DNA of 36,141 bases from an uncultured Parasutterella sp. Lineage in GTDB: Bacteria > Pseudomonadota > Gammaproteobacteria > Burkholderiales > Burkholderiaceae_F. The notes under the pieces are model-generated. The model did no database searches. It saw only the letters and a list, made by a program, of their open reading frames with translations, and was not told where the DNA came from. The position numbers were made by a program, and so were the translations under genes. The DNA lies in the NCBI GenBank assembly GCA_947625105.1, contig CANQMZ010000004.1, positions 1-36,141 on the forward strand, written 5' to 3'. Position 1 is the first letter of the stretch, and every line of letters begins with the position of its first letter. Positions 18,993 through 28,496 of this stretch are shown one piece after another.

Positions 18993-19567
18993 TGAGGTTT
19001 ATTAGGAAAATAGCAATAATCCTGTTTTCGCTGAGCGCATTGCTGTGCGCAGCGGAAGGCGCGGCTGCCGATCAAATAGCGCCGTTAGAGTCGGAAATAT
19101 TTTCCATTAAAGGTCCGAGGGGAGGAGTCTTTTTCAAGGGTAGTTTCGAGTTGGACCTATCAAATGAAGTTTTCAACGTCCTGCGTAGGGGAATAGCGCT
19201 TACTTTTATTATTGAAGTCGAAATTGAAAAAAAACGCTGGTATTGGGTAGACAAGAAGATTGCCGATGCCAAAGAAAGGATCCGGTTGAGTTTTAACCCG
19301 TTAACTCGACAGTATCGAGTCAGCATCGGAAACATGAACCAAAGCTTCGAAACGCTCGAACAAGCAATTTACCTTCTGAGAGTTATCAGTAACCTTAAAG
19401 TCTCAAATTATCGAAAGATCGATGGCGAGGATTATGAGGCTAGAGCAAGATTCTTCTTGGATACTTCAAGATTACCTAAACCTTTCCAGGTTACGTTAAA
19501 AAAAGATGATGACTGGAATTTAGACACGGGTTGGTTTGATGTTCCAATAGGCGCGGAGGAGAACTGA
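18989..19567 (+). CDS. DUF4390 domain-containing exported protein
   Basis: Position between rsmB and ntrY; signal peptide; RRGIALTFIIEVEIEKKRWYWVDKKIADA pattern. Confidence 0.8.
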   Translation: MMRFIRKIAIILFSLSALLCAAEGAAADQIAPLESEIFSIKGPRGGVFFKGSFELDLSNEVFNVLRRGIALTFIIEVEIEKKRWYWVDKKIADAKERIRLSFNPLTRQYRVSIGNMNQSFETLEQAIYLLRVISNLKVSNYRKIDGEDYEARARFFLDTSRLPKPFQVTLKKDDDWNLDTGWFDVPIGAEEN

Positions 19568-19568
19568 T

Positions 19569-21812
19569 TTGTCTAGGCTCTACCGATTGGCATTGGTGAT
19601 TTTGGTAGGGCTCTGTTGCCTACTTTTATTTATGTTGGTTTTGGCCAGCCAAAACTCTGGCCTGTTTGAGAAGTATTACACGATCCTTCTGTGGACCAAT
19701 TCGTTATTTGTTTTGTCGTTTTTGGGATTGGTTTGCGTCTTGCTATTCAGGATCTACAAGAACGCACAAAAAAAGAAATACGGGACAAAAATCCTTTCCA
19801 AATTTGCACTGGCACTGGTGGTTACGGGAGTCATCCCGGGCGCGCTTATCTTTGCCGTTTCAGTGCAGTTTTTATACAAGTCAGTTGATTCCTGGTTTGA
19901 TGTAAAAGTGGAAAGGGCACTAGATTCAGGGCTCACCCTCGGAAGAGAAGTGCTTGAATCATTCCAAGCGAATTTGAGGGAACGAGCAAAGAGAGTTGCC
20001 ATCGAAATTTCTGAAACGCCTCCCGCCAATTGGGTTTCCGTACTCGACAGCCAACTGGAAAAGGAAAAGTTCCAAGAGGCAGTTTTGATCAGCTCTTCCG
20101 GAAACGTTCTAGGCGTTAGTGGTTCCTCTTTTAACAAGTTGGTTCCAACGGTTCCGCAGAATCGAATTCTCCAAAGTGCGAGGACACAAGGGTATTGGGA
20201 GCAAATTGATGACAATAATCAGGGTGCGATGAGAGCGCAAGTGATCATGCCGATTCCAAGCTCAGAGAATATCATGAACATGAAATTTCCCTTGGAAAGC
20301 TCGGAATCAGAAACTCCCTTGGAAAGCGGATTAGTGGCAGGTGCGATTAAAAATACCGAAACAATTTTTTTGCAGGTGGTCGACAACATTCCCCCTTCAT
20401 TAGCCAGGAATGCTGAATCTCTGATGAACGGTTATCGGGACTATCAGGAGATGGTTTTTGCTCGGTCGGGGCTGAGGAACATCTACTTGCTCTCTCTCAC
20501 GCTAGTTTTGCTGTTAGCAATGCTGGGCTCAATTGCCTTCTCCATTTTTATTGCGAACAGGATCAGTTATCCATTGATGTCTTTGATGGACGCAACAAGG
20601 CGTGTTGGCGAGGGACATTATGAAAAAATCCCCGAGCCAAAAACGAAAGACGAAGTCCAAGAGTTAACGCATTCCTTTAACACGATGACGACCCAGCTGT
20701 CGCAGACTCGTTTGGCATTGGAGAAAAGAGGAGAAGAGCTTAGCCAGGCAAAGAATTTCTTGGAGAGCATTCTTGCGAGAATGTCCTCAGGAGTTATCGT
20801 TCTTAATAAAAGTCTCGAAATTATTTTGGCCAATGAAAGTGCATCAAAAATTCTTGGTTTTGATGTTTCCAAGGTCTATGGGGACTTTCTCGAGAAGGTT
20901 CTCCCCGATTTTGTTCCTGACATCAAAGAAAAACTCGAGAATAGGAGTGCCGATGCCGATGACTTTGCCATCCAAGTCGAATACTCGGCTCCTGATAAAT
21001 CTCATCAGAGGGTCATTATTTTCCTCCGAGGAACGGAGCTTCCGCTTACTGAAGAAGAAGGCTTCTTGTTGGTGTTCGATGATATTACAGCCATGTCGTC
21101 TGCCCAGCGTATCGAGGCATGGGGAGAAGTGGCACGGAGGCTTGCTCACGAGATCAAAAATCCGTTAACACCAATCCAATTGGCTGCCGAGCGGCTTGAG
21201 ATGAAATTAGATGGAAAGGTGGAAGGAAAAGAACACGAGATTCTTGTCAGAGCAACCCACACCATAGTCAATCAAGTGACGGCAATGAAGCAAATGGTTG
21301 ACGATTTCAGACTCTATGCAAAGATAGGAACTCCAAAGTACCAAAAATTAAATCTTTCGGAATTTATTCAAGAGGTCGCAAAACTGTATCAAGCAGGAGG
21401 AGTTCACCTGGAATTGAATTTGGATGAGAAGGTACCCGACATATTGGCCGATCCTAATCAGCTTCGCCAGGTTTTGCATAACCTTTTGTCAAATGCTATG
21501 GAAGCGTCAACTTCCAAGGACGAGCTTCTCGTCAAGCTAAAAGTGTCTACTGAGAAGAACATCAAAAAGACTAGAGCTGCAAGAGTGCGACTAGAGGTCT
21601 CAGATAATGGACCAGGATTTTCTCCCCAAACATTGGAACACGCTTTTGAACCGTACGTAACCACCAAATCGCAAGGCACCGGCCTCGGGCTGGCAATGAT
21701 TAAGAAAATAGTGGTTGAACACGGCGCGGAAGTTTATGTGGACAATATCTCGAATGAACAGGGACAGGTAACGGGGGCGAGGATTATTATCCTATTTAGC
21801 CGTCTTGCCTGA
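19569..21812 (+). CDS. NtrY-like membrane sensor histidine kinase (HAMP, PAS, HisKA, HATPase_c)
   Basis: TTG start; TM segments, HAMP, H-box RRLAHEIKNPLTPIQLAAERL, N-box NLLSNAMEAS, G-boxes DNGPGFS and GTGLGLAM. Confidence 0.92.
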   Translation: MSRLYRLALVILVGLCCLLLFMLVLASQNSGLFEKYYTILLWTNSLFVLSFLGLVCVLLFRIYKNAQKKKYGTKILSKFALALVVTGVIPGALIFAVSVQFLYKSVDSWFDVKVERALDSGLTLGREVLESFQANLRERAKRVAIEISETPPANWVSVLDSQLEKEKFQEAVLISSSGNVLGVSGSSFNKLVPTVPQNRILQSARTQGYWEQIDDNNQGAMRAQVIMPIPSSENIMNMKFPLESSESETPLESGLVAGAIKNTETIFLQVVDNIPPSLARNAESLMNGYRDYQEMVFARSGLRNIYLLSLTLVLLLAMLGSIAFSIFIANRISYPLMSLMDATRRVGEGHYEKIPEPKTKDEVQELTHSFNTMTTQLSQTRLALEKRGEELSQAKNFLESILARMSSGVIVLNKSLEIILANESASKILGFDVSKVYGDFLEKVLPDFVPDIKEKLENRSADADDFAIQVEYSAPDKSHQRVIIFLRGTELPLTEEEGFLLVFDDITAMSSAQRIEAWGEVARRLAHEIKNPLTPIQLAAERLEMKLDGKVEGKEHEILVRATHTIVNQVTAMKQMVDDFRLYAKIGTPKYQKLNLSEFIQEVAKLYQAGGVHLELNLDEKVPDILADPNQLRQVLHNLLSNAMEASTSKDELLVKLKVSTEKNIKKTRAARVRLEVSDNGPGFSPQTLEHAFEPYVTTKSQGTGLGLAMIKKIVVEHGAEVYVDNISNEQGQVTGARIIILFSRLA

Positions 21813-21888
21813 TCTTCCAAAGGGCCCGAATTGCATTGTTATTTATGTAGAATTGTCTAATCATGTCGCTTTAGGGCCTAATGATAAG

Positions 21889-22626
21889 ATGTCAGATATT
21901 TTGGTTGTTGATGACGAGATTGGTATTAGAGAGATTCTAAATGAAACCCTCTCGGATGAAGGTTATGGTGTGCTGTTGGCTAAAGATGCTGCCGCCGCAC
22001 GGGAGCTCATAAAAAAGAAACCAGATTTAGTCCTTTTGGACATTTGGATGCCGGATACCGATGGTATTTCCTTGCTCAAGGAATGGACCGCGACAGGATC
22101 ATTTTCAATTCCAGTAATCACGATGAGCGGTCACGCCACTTTGGACATCGCTGTTGAAGCGGCAAAGATAGGTGCCGTTGCTTGCTTGGAGAAACCATTT
22201 TCAGTGAAAAGGCTGTTGGAGTCGGTAAAGGCAGCGTTAGAAGCGGCCTCTTCAGAGCCCAAAATCGGTGAAAAGCAATTGAATCCGATGCGAAGGGGAA
22301 CTGTCAATGGCGCAACAGACTTCCAGCATGGGCATACGGCGCCTCTGGCGGCAGGAGCGCCTAGAACATTTAATGCGCCGTCCACAGATGACTCGGGAGA
22401 AAATTTCTTTGAAGACGTCAATTTTGACGCACCCCTAAGAGACGCCAGAGACCAGTTCGAGAGGAAGTACTTCAAAAGGCTCTTGGTACGAGAAAAGTAC
22501 AGCATGACCCGCGTGGCGTTCCATGCAGGGTTGGAGCGAACACATCTATACAGAAAACTTAAGAACTTAGGTCTTGAGATCGGCAAAGGAGGGAAGGCCA
22601 AAGACGAAATTTTCCCCGAAGAGTAA
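21889..22626 (+). CDS. NtrX-like response regulator (REC + Fis-type HTH, no AAA+ domain)
   Basis: MSDILVVDDEIGIREIL...VLLDIWMPDTDG receiver; C-terminal YSMTRVAFHAGLERTHLYRKLKNLGLEI Fis-type HTH. ATG at 21889 better than the 21805 extension. Confidence 0.9.
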   Translation: MSDILVVDDEIGIREILNETLSDEGYGVLLAKDAAAARELIKKKPDLVLLDIWMPDTDGISLLKEWTATGSFSIPVITMSGHATLDIAVEAAKIGAVACLEKPFSVKRLLESVKAALEAASSEPKIGEKQLNPMRRGTVNGATDFQHGHTAPLAAGAPRTFNAPSTDDSGENFFEDVNFDAPLRDARDQFERKYFKRLLVREKYSMTRVAFHAGLERTHLYRKLKNLGLEIGKGGKAKDEIFPEE

Positions 22627-22655
22627 CTGGCAGCCAGTAGAACAGGAAAAAGGCC

Positions 22656-24068
22656 ATGCGCATTCTTATTGTAGGAGCAGGGAGAGTCGGATCATCGGTC
22701 GCCGGTAGTTTGGTATCAGAATCTAACGATATAACCATTGTTGACACCGATAAGGCCAGAATAAACGAGATCCAGAGTTTGTACGATCTTCAAGGGATAG
22801 TTGGGGATGCAACTTCACCTTCTGTCTTATCTGAGGCAGGAGCGGCAGACGCGGATATGATCATCGCCGTGACGGCCAAAGATGAGACAAATCTTTGTGC
22901 GACATTGATTGCGGAACAACTCTTTAATATTCCGTCAAGAATTGCGCGAGTTAGAAACGACGAATTAAGGGAATATCCGGCGCTATTGTCCTCCCAAGGT
23001 TTTAAGGCAACCTCTGTCATTTGGCCGGAGGAAGCCATTACAAACTATATCGTTCAACTGATCACCTTTCCAGAGGCTCTCCAGGTTATTGAGTTTTGTG
23101 ATGGCAAGGTTGTTTTGATAGCAGTCAAGGTGGTGAACGGCTCGCGCATGTCGGGCAAGCCGGTCAGCTACATTCACGATCTTCTACCAGAGACCAAGGT
23201 CCACATCGTTTCCATCTACCATGCAAAGTTCAGGGTAAATAACATCAAAGGCAGCACGATTGTTGAGTCAGGCGACGAGGTGTTCTTTTTGACGACCAAA
23301 GAGAGTGCCAAGATAGTGGTTCAGGAGTTCAGGGTAAAACTCAGAAAAAGTGACAGAGTGATGATTGTTGGCGGAGGCAGTTTAGGACTCCAACTTGCCA
23401 AGGCCCTCGATGAAATTGAGACGGAAAAAGGCAACTCATACAATGTCAAAATCATTGAAGAAGACTTGGAAAAATGCCAATTGCTTTCTCAAAACCTTTC
23501 TAGTTCCGTTTTGGTGTTGCATGGAGAAATGAACGACCAATCTCTCTTTGTGAACGAAGGGATCGCCAATACGGACCTCTTCATAGCGGTAGGCGCCGAC
23601 GATGAAGACAACATTATGAGTTGCTTACTGGCAAAACGGTTAGGAGCCCACCGGGCGATTGCTTTGATTAATCGTCCGAATTATTTGGATTTGGTGGAAG
23701 GAACAGACATAGATATCGCATTTTCTCCCACAGAGGCTACGCTTTCGGATCTTCTCAGGCACATTAGGCAAGGGGACGTGCTTTCAGCTCACTCTTTGAG
23801 AAGGGGAGGGGCAGAAATTTTGGAAATAGTTGCCCACGGTACAGAAAAAAGTTCAAAAGTTATCGGCAAAAAGCTTCAGGATATTCGAATGCCAAGCAAT
23901 GCAACCCTCGGTTGCATAATCCGTGAAGTCAATGGTCAGTTGGATGTTTTCATGTCCTCTAATGATTTCGTCATCCAGGATGGTGACCAAGTGATCGTTT
24001 TCGTAGCGGACAAAAGACAAATTCCAGAGGTGGAAAGGCTTTTTGCTCCATCCGTAGGATTTTTCTAA
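22656..24068 (+). CDS. trkA: Trk system potassium transporter TrkA
   Basis: Two NAD-binding RCK halves (MRILIVGAGRVGSSVAGSL; VMIVGGGSLGLQLAKAL), TrkA_C domains. Confidence 0.95.
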   Translation: MRILIVGAGRVGSSVAGSLVSESNDITIVDTDKARINEIQSLYDLQGIVGDATSPSVLSEAGAADADMIIAVTAKDETNLCATLIAEQLFNIPSRIARVRNDELREYPALLSSQGFKATSVIWPEEAITNYIVQLITFPEALQVIEFCDGKVVLIAVKVVNGSRMSGKPVSYIHDLLPETKVHIVSIYHAKFRVNNIKGSTIVESGDEVFFLTTKESAKIVVQEFRVKLRKSDRVMIVGGGSLGLQLAKALDEIETEKGNSYNVKIIEEDLEKCQLLSQNLSSSVLVLHGEMNDQSLFVNEGIANTDLFIAVGADDEDNIMSCLLAKRLGAHRAIALINRPNYLDLVEGTDIDIAFSPTEATLSDLLRHIRQGDVLSAHSLRRGGAEILEIVAHGTEKSSKVIGKKLQDIRMPSNATLGCIIREVNGQLDVFMSSNDFVIQDGDQVIVFVADKRQIPEVERLFAPSVGFF

Positions 24069-24077
24069 GAGTTCACG

Positions 24078-25550
24078 ATGTTCAATCAGGCGCGAATCAT
24101 TTTCCTACCGGTTTTAAATGTCTTGGGACCAATATTGATTGGTTTTTCCCTTTCGATGTTGGTTCCATTGGTGCTTTCTTGGGTTAAGGAAGATGGTGCG
24201 GTCCTCGGTTTTGCGCTTTCGTTTGCAATTACTTTTTGTACCGGGTTGATCTTTTGGCTTTCTACGCAGCGCTTCAGACGAGAACTGATCCCTCGAGATG
24301 GTTTCCTCCTGGTGACGATGGCGTGGATTTTGCTTTCGCTCGCCGGATCAGTGCCGCTGTATTTGAACATAGAGGGTCTAAGTTTTTCTCATGCCGTTTT
24401 TGAATCGGTCTCCGGGCTAACGACAACATGTGCGACGATTCTTAATGGCCTTGATGACTTGCCCCTTAGTATCAACTTTTGGAGATGTTTCCTTGCCTGG
24501 ATGGGAGGCATAGGAATTCTCGTTATGGCCGTGGCCGTCTTACCGTTGTTGGGTGTTGGTGGTGCTCAGATGTTTAGGGCGGAAACCTCCGGACCAATGA
24601 AAGAAGGTAGATTAACGCCGAGAATTGCCGATACAGCTAAGGCTTTCTATAACATCTATATCGCAATTTCAGTTGCCTGTGCCGTCTGTTATCACTTTGC
24701 GGGGATGGATTGGGATGACGCGATCATGCACACGTTTACTACCGTCTCCTTGGGTGGTTACTCAAGCCACGATGCAAGCTTTGCGTACTGGTCAACAAGA
24801 ACGATTGATTGGGTAGCGGTGATCTTTTTAATTATCGGTGGCGTTAATTTCTCCATGCATTTTTTAGCGTGGAAAAGACTGTCCGTAAAGACGTACTTTA
24901 AAGATGTTGAAACACGTTGGTGGATTATTACCGCCTGTATAACACCGATTTTGGTGGTTTGTTATTTTGTTTATGCGGGAACATATGGAAGCCTGACCGA
25001 TGCTGTTTTTTATGGCGTGACCAACGCAATTTACGTCATCAGTACCAGTGGCTTCTGTAACACCAATTACGGCGATTGGCCGATGGTGGTCCAACTCTTT
25101 ATTCTTTTTGGTTCGTGTTTTGCAACATGCGCAGGCTCTACCGGAGGCGGGATAAAAATGATTCGAGCCATCACCCTAGTAAAGCAGGGAGGCTTGGAAT
25201 TTAAGAAGATTTTGCATCCCAAGCTAGTTAGTCCCCTCATCATTGGAAAGAGAGCAATCGGTATACAGGTTATTTTTTCGGTTCTAGCCTTCTTGATGCT
25301 CTACATCGCGATTGCAATGATCAGTACCCTGATCTTTCTATTTACAGGTTTGGATAGCTTAACGTCTTTTTCCGCTTCGCTGGCGTGCTTAAACAACTTA
25401 GGACCGGCGTTAGGGTCTCTTGGACCTGCGAGCAACTATTCTGATCTTTCGCAGTTCCAAGTTCTTTTTTGTTGCTTTTTGATGATTATCGGCCGCTTAG
25501 AACTCTTTACGGTGTTGGTGCTTTTTACGCGAAGTTTTTGGAGAGGTTAA
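24078..25550 (+). CDS. trkH: TrkH family potassium uptake protein
   Basis: Multi-TM; selectivity-filter-like SGLTTTCATIL, TVSLGGYS, STSGFCNTNYGDW; follows trkA. Confidence 0.93.
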   Translation: MFNQARIIFLPVLNVLGPILIGFSLSMLVPLVLSWVKEDGAVLGFALSFAITFCTGLIFWLSTQRFRRELIPRDGFLLVTMAWILLSLAGSVPLYLNIEGLSFSHAVFESVSGLTTTCATILNGLDDLPLSINFWRCFLAWMGGIGILVMAVAVLPLLGVGGAQMFRAETSGPMKEGRLTPRIADTAKAFYNIYIAISVACAVCYHFAGMDWDDAIMHTFTTVSLGGYSSHDASFAYWSTRTIDWVAVIFLIIGGVNFSMHFLAWKRLSVKTYFKDVETRWWIITACITPILVVCYFVYAGTYGSLTDAVFYGVTNAIYVISTSGFCNTNYGDWPMVVQLFILFGSCFATCAGSTGGGIKMIRAITLVKQGGLEFKKILHPKLVSPLIIGKRAIGIQVIFSVLAFLMLYIAIAMISTLIFLFTGLDSLTSFSASLACLNNLGPALGSLGPASNYSDLSQFQVLFCCFLMIIGRLELFTVLVLFTRSFWRG

Positions 25551-25585
25551 ACTCCCCAAGCGACAGGCTTTCCTTTTTTCAAGCT
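25364..25585 (+). repeat. direct repeat copy 1: 3' end of trkH plus a short antisense DUF1840 3' stub
   Basis: About 90% identical by eye (18 substitutions over ~201 aligned nt, plus one 21-nt gap) to 27478-27678. Confidence 0.92.
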
Positions 25586-25732
25586 GCGCACCGAGCTGTA
25601 TGGAAACATAGTTGCTGTGAGAAACTCTTTCTATATGCGTAGCATTAGGAATGGATGCTTTATTGAGCGCAGTCTTCAAGAGAATTGAGTGTCAACATAA
25701 TAAAATAAGGGAAACTTCAAAGGAAATTAAAG

Positions 25733-27346
25733 ATGAGCGCCAATATAACCAAACTACCTTTGGCCTACACAAATTTCAAAGAACTTCGTGACGATGGTTG
25801 TGTTTACGTGGATAAAACACGAATGGTTTACGAACTGGCCAGGTTAAAAGCTCCGATATTTTTGTCTCGCCCAAGAAGATTTGGGAAGTCGCTTCTAGTG
25901 TCTACCTTTGAATCGCTTTTTTCCAGGGGTCTTGAAGATTTTAAGGGCTTGGAAATAGAAAGTTTATGGAAGGAGGATGAGATATATCCGGTGATTCGTC
26001 TGGATTGTTCGAGTGTGAATGGGAGAAATTACGAAGAGATTGTTCAAGGCTTCAATAACAAACTACAAATTTCAGCGAAAAGAGCGGGATTCGTACCAGA
26101 TACTTTCTCCACATTGCCCCTGCTTGACCAGTTTGCTGACTGGCTAATGACAGTGCAAGAGGAAAACAAAAGCATCGTTTTACTTGTTGATGAATACGAC
26201 GCACCGCTCACCAAACTATTAAATAACACCAATCTGTTTGATGAAGTAAGTTCTTACTTAGCAAGCTTTTATGCCCTTATCAAAGAAAACAAAGGAGCTT
26301 TCAGATTTATTTTCGTTACCGGAATTGCTAAGTTCCAGAAGGCAAGTATTTTCTCGGAGATGAATATTTTTAGGGACATCTCGTTAAATAGCGAATTTGG
26401 GACCATCGTAGGTTATACCCAAGAAGAATTAAAAAAGTATTTTAGTCCGTACGTAGATAGCGCGGCCAACGTCCTGAAAATATCCCGGACGGAACTGTTG
26501 CAAAGAATGGAAGAGCAATATGACGGATTCTGTTTCGATCGGCAAGCAAAGTATCGTCTTTATGCACCTTGGTCGGTATTAAGTTTTTTAACAAGTCCAG
26601 GACAAGGTTTACTTAACTATTGGATGTCCACTGGCGGGACGCCGACCCTATTGCTTGAATACATTAAAGGTCATGAGTTTTTAAAGCCTGAAGAATTTGG
26701 CAAGGAGCAGGAAAGTTCCATTGATGAACTAAGCGATGCCTACAGTTATGACAATATCCAACTTATTCCTTTACTGACTCAAACGGGCTACTACACGATT
26801 GAATCGGTTGTAAACGACAAAGTTATTTTGCGGTATCCCAATGAGGAAGTTTTTAAATCAATGGGGCTGTTATACACCCGAGTTATTTACAACTTTAATG
26901 ATTCGAAAGTAGCCCAAGCTAAAGACATAGGAATAGCTGCCTTGAAAGACAAACCGGAAGAAGTGGTAAAGGCGATAAAACGCTCATTCCTGAATATTCC
27001 TCACGGTCCACATAGCGTATTTTGCGATGAGGCAGCGGTTCAGTCACATTTGATTGCGTTTTTAGCCGGTGGTAACTGGATGGTGATAGGAGAAAAGGCT
27101 AACCTTTTGGGAAGGGCAGATATCGTTGCAACTATCAAGGGCTATACCTACGTGTTTGAGTTAAAGTTTTTAAAGGACAAAGATCAAAAACCAAAGGAAT
27201 CAGCCGAACAACTATTGGAAAAAGCCATCAATCAGATCAAAGAAAAGAAGTACGGGTTAGAGTTTGGAACTAGGAAGGTCTATAGGATTGCGATGGTGTT
27301 CTCTGAAAAAGAGCGCCAATTCGTGAAATGGCAGTTAGTAGATTAA
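25733..27346 (+). CDS. AAA-ATPase-like protein with C-terminal PD-(D/E)XK nuclease-like domain (PF09820/PF08011 type)
   Basis: Predicted-NTPase N-terminus YVDKTRMVYELARLKAPIFLSRPRRFGKSLLVSTF; Walker-B-like SIVLLVDEYDAPL; C-terminal GRADIVATIKGYTYVFELKFLK. Confidence 0.9.
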   Translation: MSANITKLPLAYTNFKELRDDGCVYVDKTRMVYELARLKAPIFLSRPRRFGKSLLVSTFESLFSRGLEDFKGLEIESLWKEDEIYPVIRLDCSSVNGRNYEEIVQGFNNKLQISAKRAGFVPDTFSTLPLLDQFADWLMTVQEENKSIVLLVDEYDAPLTKLLNNTNLFDEVSSYLASFYALIKENKGAFRFIFVTGIAKFQKASIFSEMNIFRDISLNSEFGTIVGYTQEELKKYFSPYVDSAANVLKISRTELLQRMEEQYDGFCFDRQAKYRLYAPWSVLSFLTSPGQGLLNYWMSTGGTPTLLLEYIKGHEFLKPEEFGKEQESSIDELSDAYSYDNIQLIPLLTQTGYYTIESVVNDKVILRYPNEEVFKSMGLLYTRVIYNFNDSKVAQAKDIGIAALKDKPEEVVKAIKRSFLNIPHGPHSVFCDEAAVQSHLIAFLAGGNWMVIGEKANLLGRADIVATIKGYTYVFELKFLKDKDQKPKESAEQLLEKAINQIKEKKYGLEFGTRKVYRIAMVFSEKERQFVKWQLVD

Positions 27347-27477
27347 CCGATGCAGGACTTATTTGCACCCTATACTACAGTGAAATAAAAAGCTGAAGAA
27401 GCGGAAAAGTCAGTGCTGATGGGACTTCCGTCTCATTTGACAACGAAAAAAGTGTAGAACTCATGAGTGCGCTGATC

Positions 27478-27678
27478 GTCTTTTTCCGCTTCGTTGGCGT
27501 GCTTAAGCCGCTTAGGACCGGCGAGCAACTATTCTGATCTCTGGCAGATCCAAGTTCTTTTCTGTTGCTTTTTGATGATTATCGACCGCTTAGAACTCTT
27601 TGCGGTGTTGGTGCCTTTTATGCGAAGTTTTTGGGGAGGTTAAACTCCCCAAGTTACAGGCTTCCCTTCTTTCAAACT
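27478..27678 (+). repeat. direct repeat copy 2: decayed trkH 3' fragment joined to the intact DUF1840 3' end
   Basis: Translates in the trkH frame as SFSASLACLSRLGPASNYSDLWQIQVLFCCFLMIIDRLELFAVLVPFMRSFWGG*, versus the intact trkH C-terminus; 21-nt in-frame gap relative to copy 1. Confidence 0.92.
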
Positions 27679-27993
27679 TCTTTCAAGAAGTTCAATGAAG
27701 GGATAGGCTCTCTGCCCAAAATACACGGGTTGTTCAAAAGGGCTCCTTTTTTCCCTGTCAAGATCCTTTCCCTCTCGAAAGTCTTTGTCTTCTCTTTCGC
27801 GAACTCCTTTGAGGAGGGATTTTTCTTGTTCAATGGCAGTTTTGAGCGCTGTCAGTGCCGGGGGCATTTCTTCGGGGGTTAGCACACCCCTTAAACCTAA
27901 AGGTTTACCGATAACTTTAAAAATTTTTTCCGCTGTTTCTCTAAACATGAAAATTTCACCAGCAGCTTGTGAGTGGAATGCGACAATAGCCAT
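27640..27993 (-). CDS. DUF1840 domain-containing protein
   Basis: MAIVAFHSQAAGEIFMFRETAEKIFKVIGK...GVLTPEEMPPALTALKTAIEQE...; start inside the longer ORF. Confidence 0.82.
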   Translation of the reverse strand: MAIVAFHSQAAGEIFMFRETAEKIFKVIGKPLGLRGVLTPEEMPPALTALKTAIEQEKSLLKGVREREDKDFREGKDLDREKRSPFEQPVYFGQRAYPFIELLERSLKEGKPVTWGV

Positions 27994-28106
27994 TTTGTTC
28001 TCCCGATAGATCTCGAATTTTAAAGCATATGGCAGAGCCATCAATTGAGAAAAGTAAGGGAGCATTTAACAAGGCTAAAATGTTTCTTAGTCCGCCGGAG
28101 GAAAAG

Positions 28107-28496
28107 ATGAGAACTGGTTTTTTAGTCGTTGCCCACAAACCCATTGCTTCATCCATGGTAAAAGTAGCAGAGGAAATAATGGGAAATCTTGATGGTTGTA
28201 TGCCAATTGATATTGTCTCGGATGATCCAAAAGAAAAAATTCAAGAGCAAATTAAGAACGCATGGGAAAGTCTAAAAGTACAACAAAGGATTGTTATCCT
28301 AGATGTTGAGGGTGCGACGCCGGGAAATATTTTGAGGGCATTTTGCAAGGATAAAAAATTTTTATTAGCGAGACCTCTAAGCCTGCCACTGCTTTTGAAA
28401 TTATTTGGTTATAGAGAACTTGACTTAGAGGAACTGGCCCGAAAAGCCAGAGAGGTTTGCGTGATAGCAAGTTTGGAGAAAGGGTCGAAAGCATGA
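28107..28496 (+). CDS. PTS mannose-type EIIA domain protein
   Basis: MRTGFLVVAHKPIASSMVKVAEEIMG; upstream of HPr and EI; RBS GGAGG. Confidence 0.85.
   Translation: MRTGFLVVAHKPIASSMVKVAEEIMGNLDGCMPIDIVSDDPKEKIQEQIKNAWESLKVQQRIVILDVEGATPGNILRAFCKDKKFLLARPLSLPLLLKLFGYRELDLEELARKAREVCVIASLEKGSKA

Noticed and set aside
22131-22601. Minus-strand 156-aa ORF inside the ntrX-like gene
   Set aside because: Antisense shadow frame; no domain signal and overlaps the conserved receiver/HTH gene.
25497-25679. Minus-strand ORF MKTALNKASIPNATHIERVSHSNY...
   Set aside because: It crosses the duplicated DUF1840 stub in the wrong frame and runs antisense into trkH. Not a credible gene.
27565-27882. Plus-strand 105-aa ORF MLFDDYRPLRTLCGVGAF...
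   Set aside because: Out of frame with the trkH remnant and antisense to DUF1840. No recognisable domain.
28029-28106. Upstream extension of the EIIA ORF (MAEPSIEKSKGAFNKAKMFLS...)
   Set aside because: The family N-terminus and the GGAGG RBS support the start at 28107.
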